64,000 bases of DNA, taken from NCBI RefSeq assembly GCF_021287135.1, contig NZ_JAJTBB010000064.1:18808-82807 (forward strand), read 5' to 3'. Origin of the DNA: Acidovorax sp. (lineage in GTDB: Bacteria > Pseudomonadota > Gammaproteobacteria > Burkholderiales > Burkholderiaceae_C). The notes beneath the pieces are model-generated. The model searched no databases. It was not told the DNA's origin and was given only the letters and a program-made list of their open reading frames with translations. Shown here piece after piece: positions 36,666-45,815 of this stretch. How positions within the stretch are numbered: position 1 is the stretch's first letter; each line of letters starts with the position of its first letter. The translations under genes were made by a program, and so were the position numbers.

Positions 36666-37988
36666 TCAGTTCGCTCGCACGGCGCGGGCCAGCGCTGCAA
36701 ATGCCTGCCGGTCCAGCGCATGGGTAAAGGCCGTGTTGGGGACGGGGTGGGTGGAGAGTTTCACCACCACCAGCTCGGCCGCCGGGTTGATGTGGAGGTG
36801 CTGGCCCATCAGGCCTTTGGCTTCCAAGGTGCTGTCGGCATCGTGCGGCACCCACCACTGGTTGTGGTACGAATACCCCGCGCGCAGGGCGGTGCCGGGG
36901 GCCTTGCTGAACTGCGCGGGGTCGGCGCCTTTGCGCAGCTCGGCAACGGTGGCGGGTGAGACGATCTGCTGCCCGTTGAAGCGGCCGTTGGCACGCAGCA
37001 TGTCGCCCAGTCGGCCCAGGTCACGCAGGGTGGCGTTCACGCCTACGCTGGTGACCTGGCCGCCGTTCGCGTCGGCAAACACATAGGCATCTTCCTGCGC
37101 ACCCAGCTTGGACCAGATGCGCTCGGACAGCAGCGTGGCGTAGCTCTTGCCGGTCACGCGCTGCAGCAGCCAGCCCAGCACTTCCGTGTCCACCGATTTG
37201 TAGGCAAACGCGGTGCCGTGCTCGCCCTCCTTCTGTACGGTGGGCAGGTGCTCGGCCATGCTTTTGGCGACATTGCTGCCGGGGCGCGCGGGCTGCAGGC
37301 CGGCGGCGGCCAGGTACTGGAAGACGCCGGACGTGGGATCGGCAAAGTCCTCGGCGTATTTCACGCCCGTGGTCATGTCCAGCGCCTGCTGCACGGTGGC
37401 GTCGGCCCAGGCGCTCGTGGCCAGCTCGGGCAGGTAGCGCGCGATGCGCGCGCTGGCGTCAATGGCGCCTTCCTGGATGAGTTCTGTCACCAGCAAGCCC
37501 ACCAGCGACTTGCTCATGGACCACAGCACGTGCGGCTGCTGCGGCTGCAGGCCGGTGTGGTAGCGCTCGTACACCACACGGCCCTGGTGCAGCACCAGCA
37601 GGCCGTCGGTGTAGGTGGCTTTTTGCCAGTCCGCCAGCGTGGTGGGGGCACCCTTGTCGTCGGCAAAGGCCAGCGTGTCCGGCAGCTGCCGGGCCGCTGC
37701 GGGCAGGGCGCTGGGCGCGCCGCCGCCCCGCCAGATGGTGGCCGTGGGGCCCAGTTCGCGCAGGTGCTGCGCGGCCCAGCGCACGTTGGGGTACTTCAGG
37801 ATGTTGGCCAGCCGCACGATTTTGTCGGGCGGCGGCGGAAAGCCCTCCATCAGCTGAGTGGCAGCGGGCTGCGTGGCGTCAGGCGGCGGCAGCTGGGGCG
37901 CCTGCGCGTGGCTGGCGGATGCCATGCACAGGGCGGCCGCGGTGGCGGCGAGGCTGACCAGGGCGAATGAAAGGCGAGGGAAGGGCAT
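36666..37988 (-). CDS. Exported serine hydrolase of the beta-lactamase class C / 6-aminohexanoate-dimer hydrolase type
   Basis: 440 residues with a signal peptide (1-28, ending A-S-H-A). The SxxK motif is S-M-S-K at 157-160, so Ser157 is the nucleophile. A Tyr in A-Y-K-S-V-D-T is the likely second motif. The conserved D-M-T-T-G-V-K-Y and the W-W-V-P-H area resemble NylB-type hydrolases and esterases more than true AmpC lactamases. Periplasmic; substrate unknown, perhaps an ester or amide. Convergent with osmC, with a 42-bp gap. Confidence 0.9.
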   Translation of the reverse strand: MPFPRLSFALVSLAATAAALCMASASHAQAPQLPPPDATQPAATQLMEGFPPPPDKIVRLANILKYPNVRWAAQHLRELGPTATIWRGGGAPSALPAAARQLPDTLAFADDKGAPTTLADWQKATYTDGLLVLHQGRVVYERYHTGLQPQQPHVLWSMSKSLVGLLVTELIQEGAIDASARIARYLPELATSAWADATVQQALDMTTGVKYAEDFADPTSGVFQYLAAAGLQPARPGSNVAKSMAEHLPTVQKEGEHGTAFAYKSVDTEVLGWLLQRVTGKSYATLLSERIWSKLGAQEDAYVFADANGGQVTSVGVNATLRDLGRLGDMLRANGRFNGQQIVSPATVAELRKGADPAQFSKAPGTALRAGYSYHNQWWVPHDADSTLEAKGLMGQHLHINPAAELVVVKLSTHPVPNTAFTHALDRQAFAALARAVRAN

Positions 37989-38060
37989 GGTGCAAGGTCC
38001 TGCAAGTGAGTGGACGAATGAGAGAACGACGGGATGGAGAAACGAAGGGCCTGCAACGTC

Positions 38061-38615
38061 CTAGCCCCGCGCGGCCAGCAGGGTGCGGATCACGTCTTCG
38101 GTGCGCTCATACTCGCCCTCCCCAAAGTGCTTGTAGCGAATGCGGCCTTGCGCATCGATCAAGTAGGTGGCGGGCCAGTACTGGTTGCCGTAGGCCTTCC
38201 AGGTGCCGTAGCGGTTGTCCTGTGCCACGGGGTGCTTCACGCCATGGCGGCGCATGGCGGCTTCCACGTTGCTGGCCGAACGCTCGAACGGAAACTCGGG
38301 CGTGTGTACGCCCACCACCGTGAGGCCCTGGGGCGTGTAGCGCTCGGCCCAACGGTTCACGTAAGGCAGGGTGTGGATGCAATTGATGCAGGCGTAGGTC
38401 CAGAAGTCCACCAGCACCACGCGCCCGCGCAGCTGCGCCAGGCTCAGCGGTTCGGAATGGAACCAGCGCTCGATGCCGGTGAACTCCGGCGCAGCGCCCA
38501 GGTCGGGCAGCGCCGCAGCCGGGCTGGCGGCGCTGGCCAAGCCAGGACCCGCCAACGCAGCAGCAACCGTGGCGAGCAGCGCACGGCGCTGCGAGAAGTG
38601 AAGATGCGATGTCAT
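38061..38615 (-). CDS. Exported thioredoxin-like protein (TlpA/DipZ C-terminal type)
   Basis: 184 residues from the ATG at 38615. The N-terminus S-Q-R-R-A-L-L-A-T is Tat-like, with a cleavage region near A-S-A-A. The thioredoxin fold carries C-I-N-C (Cys76, Cys79) after W-T-Y-A, as in periplasmic TlpA-like and DipZ-type proteins, plus cis-Pro W-P-A-T-Y. It probably receives electrons from the adjacent CcdA-like protein and reduces periplasmic thiols or peroxides. Third gene of a DUF2147-ccdA-trx unit, 29 bp after ccdA. Confidence 0.92.
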   Translation of the reverse strand: MTSHLHFSQRRALLATVAAALAGPGLASAASPAAALPDLGAAPEFTGIERWFHSEPLSLAQLRGRVVLVDFWTYACINCIHTLPYVNRWAERYTPQGLTVVGVHTPEFPFERSASNVEAAMRRHGVKHPVAQDNRYGTWKAYGNQYWPATYLIDAQGRIRYKHFGEGEYERTEDVIRTLLAARG

Positions 38616-38644
38616 GAGAAAAGCTCCGTGCAATCGTTGATGGG

Positions 38645-39370
38645 TTACAGCCCGCCCCAGCCCGAGGGGTAGAACTGCGTGAGCCAGGCGGTGATCTGCC
38701 CATCGACCTGCCACAACATGGCCAGCGCGATGACGATGACCACCACGCCAAACGCCTGCTGCACGCGGTGTGCGTGGCGGGCCAGGTGACGCACGCGCGT
38801 GGCCGCGGCCTGGCCGCCATAGGCAATCGCCAGCATGGGCAATGCAGCGCCAGTGGAATACGCCAGCAGCAGCACCGCCGTGCCCACGCCCGGCGGCTCG
38901 GTGGCGATGAGGGTGAGGATGGAAGCGAGTACGGGCCCTGCGCAGGGCGTCCACACCGCGCCCAGGCTCAGCCCCAGCAGCAGCCCGCCCCAGCTGCCGC
39001 CCCCGCTGCCCATGCCCAGGCTGGCCACGCGGCTGAGCACGCCGCCCGCCTGCAGGCTAAGCCACTGAAACGGCCGGGGCCACACCGTGAGCACGCCAAA
39101 CACCAGCAGCATCACGGCGGCAAACTGGCGCAGGCCTTCCTGCGACACGCCGAGCACCTGCGTGAAGCTGCTGAACAGCAGCGCCACGGCCGCGAACGAC
39201 AGCGCAAAGCCCAGGGCAATGAACAGCGGGCGTGTGCGCTGCGCCGAGCCGGCGCCGCCCACCGAGGCCCCCAGCACCACCGGCAGCATGGGCAGCACGC
39301 AGGGCGCGCCCACGGTGAGCATGCCAGCGGCCACCGCCAGCCAGGGTGATGTGGTGGTGGCCACGGTCAT
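38645..39370 (-). CDS. ccdA: CcdA/DsbD-type membrane thiol reductant carrier
   Basis: 241 residues with about six membrane helices. The redox cysteines sit in G-A-P-C-V-L-P-M-L-P and in V-W-T-P-C-A-G-P-V-L, the pair that moves electrons across the membrane in CcdA/DsbD proteins. Paired with a C-x-x-C periplasmic thioredoxin downstream, it would deliver cytoplasmic reducing power outside. The start overlaps the DUF2147 gene end by 4 bp. Confidence 0.92.
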   Translation of the reverse strand: MTVATTTSPWLAVAAGMLTVGAPCVLPMLPVVLGASVGGAGSAQRTRPLFIALGFALSFAAVALLFSSFTQVLGVSQEGLRQFAAVMLLVFGVLTVWPRPFQWLSLQAGGVLSRVASLGMGSGGGSWGGLLLGLSLGAVWTPCAGPVLASILTLIATEPPGVGTAVLLLAYSTGAALPMLAIAYGGQAAATRVRHLARHAHRVQQAFGVVVIVIALAMLWQVDGQITAWLTQFYPSGWGGL

Positions 39371-39867
39371 TGCCCGCCTCCGTGTTCGGCCGCCGGGCGG
39401 CGCCACACCTGCGTCTTGCCGAACAGCGGAATGCCCACATACGCGTGCACCAGCAGCTGCTCCGGCTCGGCCGGCGTCAGGTTCACGCGGTAGGTCTTGG
39501 CGTTCTCGCGGTTGTAGATTTCGCCCTGGTATTCGCTGCTGCCGCCCCCCGCCGGGCGCAAGCCCGACAGCAGCGTCATGCCCAGTGCAGGCCGCGCGTC
39601 GGCCGCCGCCATGTCGGCGCCCGGCGCGCTCATGGATCGGTTGGCCAGCACGCGCACCACCCTGCCGCACAGCGCTGGGGCGGTGCTGCCGGGGCAGGGG
39701 GCAATGTCCACCTCCAGGTTGCCGCTTTCAGTGATCCAGCGGCCCAAAGGTGCCTTGGGCTGGGGGGCGGCGGTATGCGCTGCGGCGGCCTCCTGCGCGC
39801 TGGCAGCCTGTGCCGCGCCCCAGGCCAGCAACGCGCCCACGGCAATGAATGATCTCGATGGTTTCAT
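39367..39867 (-). CDS. Exported DUF2147 protein
   Basis: 166 residues. Signal peptide 1-24 (A-W-G-A-A-Q-A-A-S-A-Q). The DUF2147 domain shows G-R-W-I-T-E-S-G-N-L-E-V, C-G-R-V-V-R-V and Y-Q-G-E-I-Y-N-R-E-N-A-K-T-Y. Function unknown; members are periplasmic beta-rich proteins. It heads the DUF2147-ccdA-trx unit, so a role linked to periplasmic redox is possible. Divergent from the two-component system 180 bp away. Confidence 0.88.
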   Translation of the reverse strand: MKPSRSFIAVGALLAWGAAQAASAQEAAAAHTAAPQPKAPLGRWITESGNLEVDIAPCPGSTAPALCGRVVRVLANRSMSAPGADMAAADARPALGMTLLSGLRPAGGGSSEYQGEIYNRENAKTYRVNLTPAEPEQLLVHAYVGIPLFGKTQVWRRPAAEHGGGQ

Positions 39868-40047
39868 GGCAAGGGTCCTCGTGAAGTTCTGGAAGACCGC
39901 ATTGAAGCCAGCGCAGGTATCGGCGGTTTGTCGGGCGCGGGGCTTTTGGTATGCGCGCTTGTCGGGGCGCCCGGCAGACAAGTTCAGATACATACAGGCC
40001 CGCAGCCGCCGCTGCGCGACCCCGCCAAAGACCGGACAATCGCCGCC

Positions 40048-40809
40048 ATGACGACCCCGCCCCGGCCCGACCACCTCCTGATCGTCGATGACGACGCGGG
40101 CATCCGCGAGCTGGCAGCCGAATACCTGCAGCGCCAGGGCCTGCAGGTGAGTGTGGCAGCCGATGGCCGGCAGATGCGCGAGGTGCTGGCCACGCAGCGC
40201 ATCGATCTGCTGGTGCTGGACCTGATGCTGCCGGGCACCGACGGCATCACACTGTGCCGCGAGCTGCGCAGCCCGGGCGCGCCGCCGCTGCCCATCATCA
40301 TGCTCACCGCGCGCAGCGATGAGGCCGACCGCATCCTGGGCCTGGAGCTGGGTGCGGACGACTACCTGACCAAGCCCTTTGCCGCGCGCGAGCTGCTGGC
40401 CCGCATCCACGCGGTGCTGCGGCGCACGCGCATGCTGCCGCCCAACCTGGCCGTGGCCGAGCCCGCGCGCCACCTGGCGTTTGGCGACTGGCGGCTGGAC
40501 ACCACGGCGCGCCATCTGCTCGATGCCACGGGCGCGGTGGTGGCGCTGTCGGGCGCCGAATACCGCCTGCTGCGTGTGCTGCTGGACCACCCGCAGCGCA
40601 TCCTCACGCGCGACCAGCTGCTGCAGCTCACCCAGGGGCGCGATGCCGATGTGTTCGACCGCTCCATCGACCTGCTGGTAAGCCGCGTGCGGCAGCGGCT
40701 CGGGGATGGCGCACGCGGCTCGCGCTACATCAAGACGGTGCGCAACGAGGGCTATGTGTTCTGTGCCGACGTGCACCCGGCGGCCCCGACCGGAGGGGCT
40801 GCGGCATGA
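40048..40809 (+). CDS. OmpR family response regulator
   Basis: 253 residues from the ATG at 40048. The receiver domain has the acidic pair V-D-D-D and phospho-acceptor Asp58 in V-L-D-L-M-L-P-G, with K in L-T-K-P-F. A winged-helix DNA-binding domain (about 145-240) ends in Y-I-K-T-V-R-N-E-G-Y-V-F. Translationally coupled to the kinase gene by a 4-bp overlap. Divergent from the DUF2147-ccdA-trx genes, which are candidate targets. Confidence 0.95.
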   Translation: MTTPPRPDHLLIVDDDAGIRELAAEYLQRQGLQVSVAADGRQMREVLATQRIDLLVLDLMLPGTDGITLCRELRSPGAPPLPIIMLTARSDEADRILGLELGADDYLTKPFAARELLARIHAVLRRTRMLPPNLAVAEPARHLAFGDWRLDTTARHLLDATGAVVALSGAEYRLLRVLLDHPQRILTRDQLLQLTQGRDADVFDRSIDLLVSRVRQRLGDGARGSRYIKTVRNEGYVFCADVHPAAPTGGAAA

Positions 40810-42113
40810 CGCTGCGCGAGTGGCCGCGCTCGCTGTTCGGGCGCATTCTGCTGGTGCTGGCCCTGGGCCTGGCTCTGGCCCACGCGCTGACGTTTGCGCT
40901 GGCCTTCACCGAACGCGGCATGACCATGCGGCGGGCCATGGTGTCGTACTTCGCCAGCGATGTGGCCAGCTCCGTCGCCATGCTGGAGCGTTTGCCCGCC
41001 GCCGAGCGCGCGCAGTGGGTGGAGCGGCTCGCGCGCCGCAACTACCGCTTTGCGCTGGTTCCGCCGCTCAGCGCGCCCGATGACCCGTCGGCGCTGGCAC
41101 GCCAGGTCGCCAGCGCCGTGGGCGCCACCCTGCCTGCCGACCGATCGGTCCAAGTGATTGACCCGCGCGTGCCCGGCACCGAGCTGCGTCTGCAGCTGCG
41201 TCTGGCCGACGGCACGCCGCTGGCGGTGGACATGGACGAGCCCCGGCTGCAGATCCGGCCTTGGGTGCTGGGCGCGCTGGCGCTGCAGCTGGCATTGCTG
41301 GTGGCCCTGTGCGCCTGGGCCGTGCGCGTGGCCACGCGGCCCCTGCGCACGCTGGCCGATGCCGCCGATGCCCTGGGTGCCGACCGCCCCGCCGTGCCCC
41401 TGGCCGAAGAGGGCCCGCGCGAAGTGGTGCGCGCCGCCGCCGCGTTCAACCGCATGCAGCAGCGCATCCAGTCGCATCTGCAGGAGCGCATGCAGATCCT
41501 GGCCGCCGTCTCGCACGACCTGCAGACGCCCATCACGCGCCTGCGGCTGCGCGCCGATCTGCTGGACGACCCCGTGCTGCAGGGCAAGCTGCACGCCGAC
41601 CTGGCCGAGATGCAGTCGCTGGTGGAGGAGGGCATTGCCTATGCACGCTCGTCCCAGGCCGTGCACGAGTCACCGCTGCCGGTGGATCTGCGCGCACTGC
41701 TGCAGAGCATTGCGTTGGACTACGCCGACGCCGGCCTGCCGGTGCAGCTGCTGCAGGCCGACGAAGGCATTGGCACCACGCGCCCGCAGGCACTGCGGCG
41801 GCTGGTGTGCAACCTGGTGGACAACGCCATCAAGTTTGCGGGCGCGGCCGAGCTGAGCCTGCAGGCTGACCCGGCCCACCACCGGTGGCTGCTGCGGGTG
41901 CTCGATCGCGGCCCCGGCATTCCGCCCAGCGAACTGGATGCGGTGCTGCAGCCCTATGTGCGGCTGGAGGATTCGCGCAACCGCGGCACGGGCGGCACCG
42001 GGCTGGGCCTGGCCATCGCGAGCGAACTGGCCAAGGCGCTGGGCGGGCGGCTGGTGCTGGGGCCGCGCGGCGATGGCCCTGGTTTGGAGGCCCGGGTCGA
42101 ACTGCCCGGCTAA
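40806..42113 (+). CDS. Sensor histidine kinase (EnvZ-like)
   Basis: 435 residues. Two membrane segments (about 12-33 and 155-175) bracket a periplasmic region of about 120 residues. A HAMP domain follows. The HisKA box A-V-S-H-D-L-Q-T-P-I-T-R gives phospho-acceptor His237. HATPase motifs are N-L-V-D-N-A-I-K-F, D-R-G-P-G-I-P and G-T-G-G-T-G-L-G-L-A-I. Partner of the preceding regulator; the signal is unknown. Confidence 0.95.
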   Translation: MTLREWPRSLFGRILLVLALGLALAHALTFALAFTERGMTMRRAMVSYFASDVASSVAMLERLPAAERAQWVERLARRNYRFALVPPLSAPDDPSALARQVASAVGATLPADRSVQVIDPRVPGTELRLQLRLADGTPLAVDMDEPRLQIRPWVLGALALQLALLVALCAWAVRVATRPLRTLADAADALGADRPAVPLAEEGPREVVRAAAAFNRMQQRIQSHLQERMQILAAVSHDLQTPITRLRLRADLLDDPVLQGKLHADLAEMQSLVEEGIAYARSSQAVHESPLPVDLRALLQSIALDYADAGLPVQLLQADEGIGTTRPQALRRLVCNLVDNAIKFAGAAELSLQADPAHHRWLLRVLDRGPGIPPSELDAVLQPYVRLEDSRNRGTGGTGLGLAIASELAKALGGRLVLGPRGDGPGLEARVELPG

Positions 42114-42186
42114 GGCTGCGCAAGCGCGCCTACGCCGCACAGGGGCACCGCACCGCTGCTACAGTGCCCCTTCCGTGGCCCCAAGG

Positions 42187-43011
42187 ATGGAGAACACCGT
42201 GGACAACACCAGCGCAAGCAGCAGTGACCTCCGCCATGCCGCCACCGATGGCGGGGGTGGCCAGATCCGCATCGGCATTGGCGGCTGGACCTTCGAGCCC
42301 TGGCGCGACAACTTCTACCCTGCGGGCCTGGCGCACAGCAAGGAGCTGCACTACGCCAGCCGCCAGCTCACGGCCATCGAGGTCAACGGCACCTACTACA
42401 GCACCTTCAAACCGCCCACCTTCGCCAAGTGGCACGGTGAAACGCCCGAGGGGTTCCTGTTCTCGCTCAAGGCCAACCGCTTTGCCACGCACCGGCGCGT
42501 GCTGGCCGAAGCGGGCGATTCGATAGCGCGGTTTGTGGACAGCGGCATCTCCGAGCTCAAGGACAAGCTCGGTCCCATCGTGTGGCAGTTCATGCCGACC
42601 AAAGCCTTTGAGCCCGGAGATTTCGAGGCCTTTCTGGCGCTGCTGCCGCGCGAGGTGGATGGGCGCCGCCTGCGCCACGCGCTGGACGTGCGCCACCCGA
42701 GCTTTGCCACGCCGGAGTTCATTGCCCTGGCGCGCCGCTATGGCTGCGTGCCCGTGCATACCGACTCGGAAAAATTCCCGGCCATTGCCGATGCCGAAGC
42801 GGACTTTGCCTACCTGCGGCTGATGCGCAGCCAGAGCGAAGTGCCCACGGGCTACCCGCCGGAAGCGATTGCGCAGTGGGCGCAGGGCGTGCGCGCCTGG
42901 ACCCGTGGGGATCGGCCGCGCGATGCGTTCGTGTACTTCATCAACGGCGCCAAGGAGCGCGCGCCTGCGGGGGCAATGGAGTTGCTGAATCAGCTGGGCC
43001 TGCGCACATAG
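42187..43011 (+). CDS. DUF72 domain protein
   Basis: 274 residues from the ATG at 42187. I-R-I-G-I-G-G-W-T-F-E-P-W, E-V-N-G-T-Y-Y-S-T-F and F-S-L-K-A-N-R are standard DUF72 motifs, and the fold is predicted to be a TIM barrel. No catalytic role is established. The first 25 residues are a Ser/Gly-rich tail. It follows the kinase gene by 73 bp on the same strand. Confidence 0.92.
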   Translation: MENTVDNTSASSSDLRHAATDGGGGQIRIGIGGWTFEPWRDNFYPAGLAHSKELHYASRQLTAIEVNGTYYSTFKPPTFAKWHGETPEGFLFSLKANRFATHRRVLAEAGDSIARFVDSGISELKDKLGPIVWQFMPTKAFEPGDFEAFLALLPREVDGRRLRHALDVRHPSFATPEFIALARRYGCVPVHTDSEKFPAIADAEADFAYLRLMRSQSEVPTGYPPEAIAQWAQGVRAWTRGDRPRDAFVYFINGAKERAPAGAMELLNQLGLRT

Positions 43012-43036
43012 CCTTCACCCCAGCGGCAGACCTGCG

Positions 43037-43339
43037 CTACACCGTCTCGCGCTGCGCGAAGCCCTGCGGTGCCTCGCCGCCGTCCGGCACGTTGCCCACC
43101 ACCACGCGTTCCACACGTGCGCGCGCGGGTCCCTGGTGGGCCCAGTCGATGAGCGCCTGCACGGCCTGCCCGGTGCCCCAGGCACAGGCTTCCACCCGGC
43201 CGTCCTGGCGGTTGCGCACCCAGCCCGTCACGCCCAGGCGTTCGGCGGCCTGGACCATGGACGCGCGGTAGCCCACCCCCTGCACATGGCCGGTGATCAA
43301 CAGATGGCGGGTGACGGTGGAATTGGCTTGTGCGTGCAT
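43037..43339 (-). CDS. acyP: Acylphosphatase
   Basis: 100 residues from the ATG at 43339. The active-site signature G-H-V-Q-G-V-G-Y-R gives Arg25, and G-W-V-R-N-R-Q-D-G gives Asn43; both catalytic residues are intact. It hydrolyses acyl phosphates in the cytoplasm. Convergent with the DUF72 gene and divergent from the ferredoxin gene. Confidence 0.96.
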   Translation of the reverse strand: MHAQANSTVTRHLLITGHVQGVGYRASMVQAAERLGVTGWVRNRQDGRVEACAWGTGQAVQALIDWAHQGPARARVERVVVGNVPDGGEAPQGFAQRETV

Positions 43340-43406
43340 GGGGGGACTGTAGCGTGCCTTGTGACGTGCACGTTCCCGCGGCACACTGCCCACCACACAA
43401 CGCGCC

Positions 43407-43655
43407 ATGACCGCCACCGCCCGCAAGGCTGCCCTGCCCACCATCGACCCCCAGCGCTGCACCGGCTGCGGCTGGTGCGTGGCGGTGTGCCCGCCGCATG
43501 TGCTGTCGCTGCAGGTGCAGGGTGGCAGCGCATGGGGGCCCAAGTGCTCCACGCTGCACGATGTGCCCGGCTGCACGGGGTGTGCGCTGTGTGCCGTGCG
43601 GTGTCCGTTCGATGCGATCCAGATGGTACGGGTGCCTGCGGCCGGGGCGCCGTGA
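43407..43655 (+). CDS. 2[4Fe-4S] ferredoxin-like protein
   Basis: 82 residues with two complete C-x2-C-x2-C-x3-C-P motifs: Cys18/21/24/28 and Cys56/59/62/66. One extra Cys lies at 47. Resembles NapF-like or general bacterial ferredoxins. The redox partner is not evident from neighbours. The 73 bp after it carry the promoter of the homoserine dehydrogenase leader. Confidence 0.93.
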   Translation: MTATARKAALPTIDPQRCTGCGWCVAVCPPHVLSLQVQGGSAWGPKCSTLHDVPGCTGCALCAVRCPFDAIQMVRVPAAGAP

Positions 43656-43688
43656 GGCCGTTGCGCCACAGGCGCCGCAGCGGCGGGC

Positions 43689-43719
43689 TTGACGGCCCCC
43701 GGCCTGCATCCGGTACACT
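43689..43719 (+). promoter_or_regulatory. Promoter of the thr-type leader
   Basis: TTGACG (43689-43694) and TACACT (43714-43719) with a longish 19-bp spacer. Transcription from here would start only a few bases before the ATG at 43729. Confidence 0.5.
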
Positions 43720-43728
43720 GGCAGCTTC

Positions 43729-43875
43729 ATGTCGTACACCGCCATCCCCTTCACCGCACGCGCCGCTGCCTTCCAAGGCATGGGCATGATGCTGCCTGCG
43801 TTCACGTGGGCAGAGGGTGAAAAGCGGGCACTGGGTGCACGAATGATTACCACCATTACCACCGCGGCCACCTGA
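43729..43875 (+). CDS. thrL: Threonine/isoleucine-rich leader peptide of homoserine dehydrogenase gene
   Basis: From the ATG at 43729 the frame encodes 48 residues, and an in-frame ATG at 43843 gives the 10-residue peptide M-I-T-T-I-T-T-A-A-T. Either way, five Thr and two Ile codons lie in the last nine codons, as in E. coli ThrL. The stop at 43873-43875 lies inside the first attenuator stem. The long form would be almost leaderless from the predicted promoter. The Thr/Ile run next to hairpins and a terminator before a threonine-pathway gene supports an attenuation leader. Confidence 0.75.
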   Translation: MSYTAIPFTARAAAFQGMGMMLPAFTWAEGEKRALGARMITTITTAAT

Positions 43876-43972
43876 GCACGCGCAGGTGGCCGTTTCGGCA
43901 GCCACCTGGTGATCGCTCTCTTCTCCCCCAAGACGAATGCACGAAACCCAGCTCTGGCAGCTGGGTTTTTTT
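43866..43972 (+). promoter_or_regulatory. Thr attenuator: leader stems and intrinsic terminator before hom
   Basis: Stem 1:2 is GGCCACCTG (43866-43874) with CAGGTGGCC after an 8-nt loop. A later GCCACCTG near 43898 can compete for CAGGTGGC. The terminator is CCCAGCT (43947-43953) / AGCTGGG (43959-43965) followed by seven T residues. The homoserine dehydrogenase ATG is 30 bp further on. Low charged tRNA-Thr or tRNA-Ile should stall the ribosome in the leader and allow read-through. The exact antiterminator pairing is not settled by eye. Confidence 0.75.
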
Positions 43973-44001
43973 GTTTGTTTGTTCGTCAGCCGGAGAAGTC
44001 C

Positions 44002-45396
<1,395 letters not shown>

Positions 45397-45409
45397 CGTG
45401 GTCAAGCCC

Positions 45410-45475
45410 CCCTTCACGCTGAATCTGTTGAAGCGTTGCGCGAGGCTTCGACAGGCTCTGCCCGAATGAACGGTG
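45410..45475. repeat. Repeat family D copy 1 (3' of hom)
   Basis: CACGCTGAATCTGTTGAAGC and GAGGCTTCGACAGGCTCTGCCCGAATGAACGG form an imperfect inverted repeat of the TTCGACAGGCTCAGCCCGAACGG type. A better-matched copy lies at 48497-48565. Confidence 0.65.
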
Positions 45476-45489
45476 GCCTCTGAACGTCG

Positions 45490-45583
45490 CCCGTAGGTCG
45501 GGTTAGCGCAGCGTAACCCGACACCACCGCCGCGTGCCCGCCGAATGTCGGGTTACGCCCTGGCGGGCTAACCCGACCTACCG
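45490..45583. repeat. Palindromic repeat family C, unit 1
   Basis: GTAGGTCGGGTTAGCGCAGCGTAACCCGACA opens the unit and TGTCGGGTTACGCCCTGGCGGGCTAACCCGACCTAC closes it in inverse orientation, giving a BIME-like paired palindrome. Confidence 0.85.
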
Positions 45584-45631
45584 TCCGAAGTGAAAACCGG
45601 CTCTAGCGCTTGGCGGCCTCAAATCTGAAGG

Positions 45632-45722
45632 CCGTAGGTCGGGTTAGCGCAGCGTAACCCGACATCACCGCTGCGCGCCGATGGGCGCCGGGTTACGCCC
45701 TGGCGGTCAAACCCGACCTGTC
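45632..45722. repeat. Palindromic repeat family C, unit 2
   Basis: A second, slightly decayed copy of the paired palindrome (CCGTAGGTCGGGTTAGCGCA ... GGTCAAACCCGACCTG), separated from unit 1 by about 48 bp that carry a fragment resembling family A. Confidence 0.85.
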
Positions 45723-45739
45723 TGCTGTGTGCGCAAATC

Positions 45740-45805
45740 TTGGTCAAAAACGGCCTTGGCGCTTACTCAGCAAGCGCAAGAAGCTCCTAAAAATGATAGC
45801 TAACA
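45740..45805. repeat. Repeat family A copy (3' of paiB-like gene)
   Basis: GGCGCTTACTCAGCAAGCGCAAGAAGCTCCTAAAAATGATAGC has the GCGCTT..AAGCGC stem and GCT..ATAGC half of family A. It precedes the stop codon of the minus-strand PaiB-like gene by about 11 bp. The 419 bp between hom and this gene hold only repeats. Confidence 0.65.
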
Positions 45806-45815
45806 AAGCCCTGTT

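Noticed and set aside
36666-37988. Antibiotic-resistance beta-lactamase
   Set aside because: The S-x-x-K motif is present, but other features fit NylB-like esterases/amidases better than AmpC, so resistance was not called.
45490-45722. Possible CRISPR array
   Set aside because: Only two paired palindromic units of about 90 bp with inverted, not direct, arms and no regular spacers; this is a BIME-like repeat.
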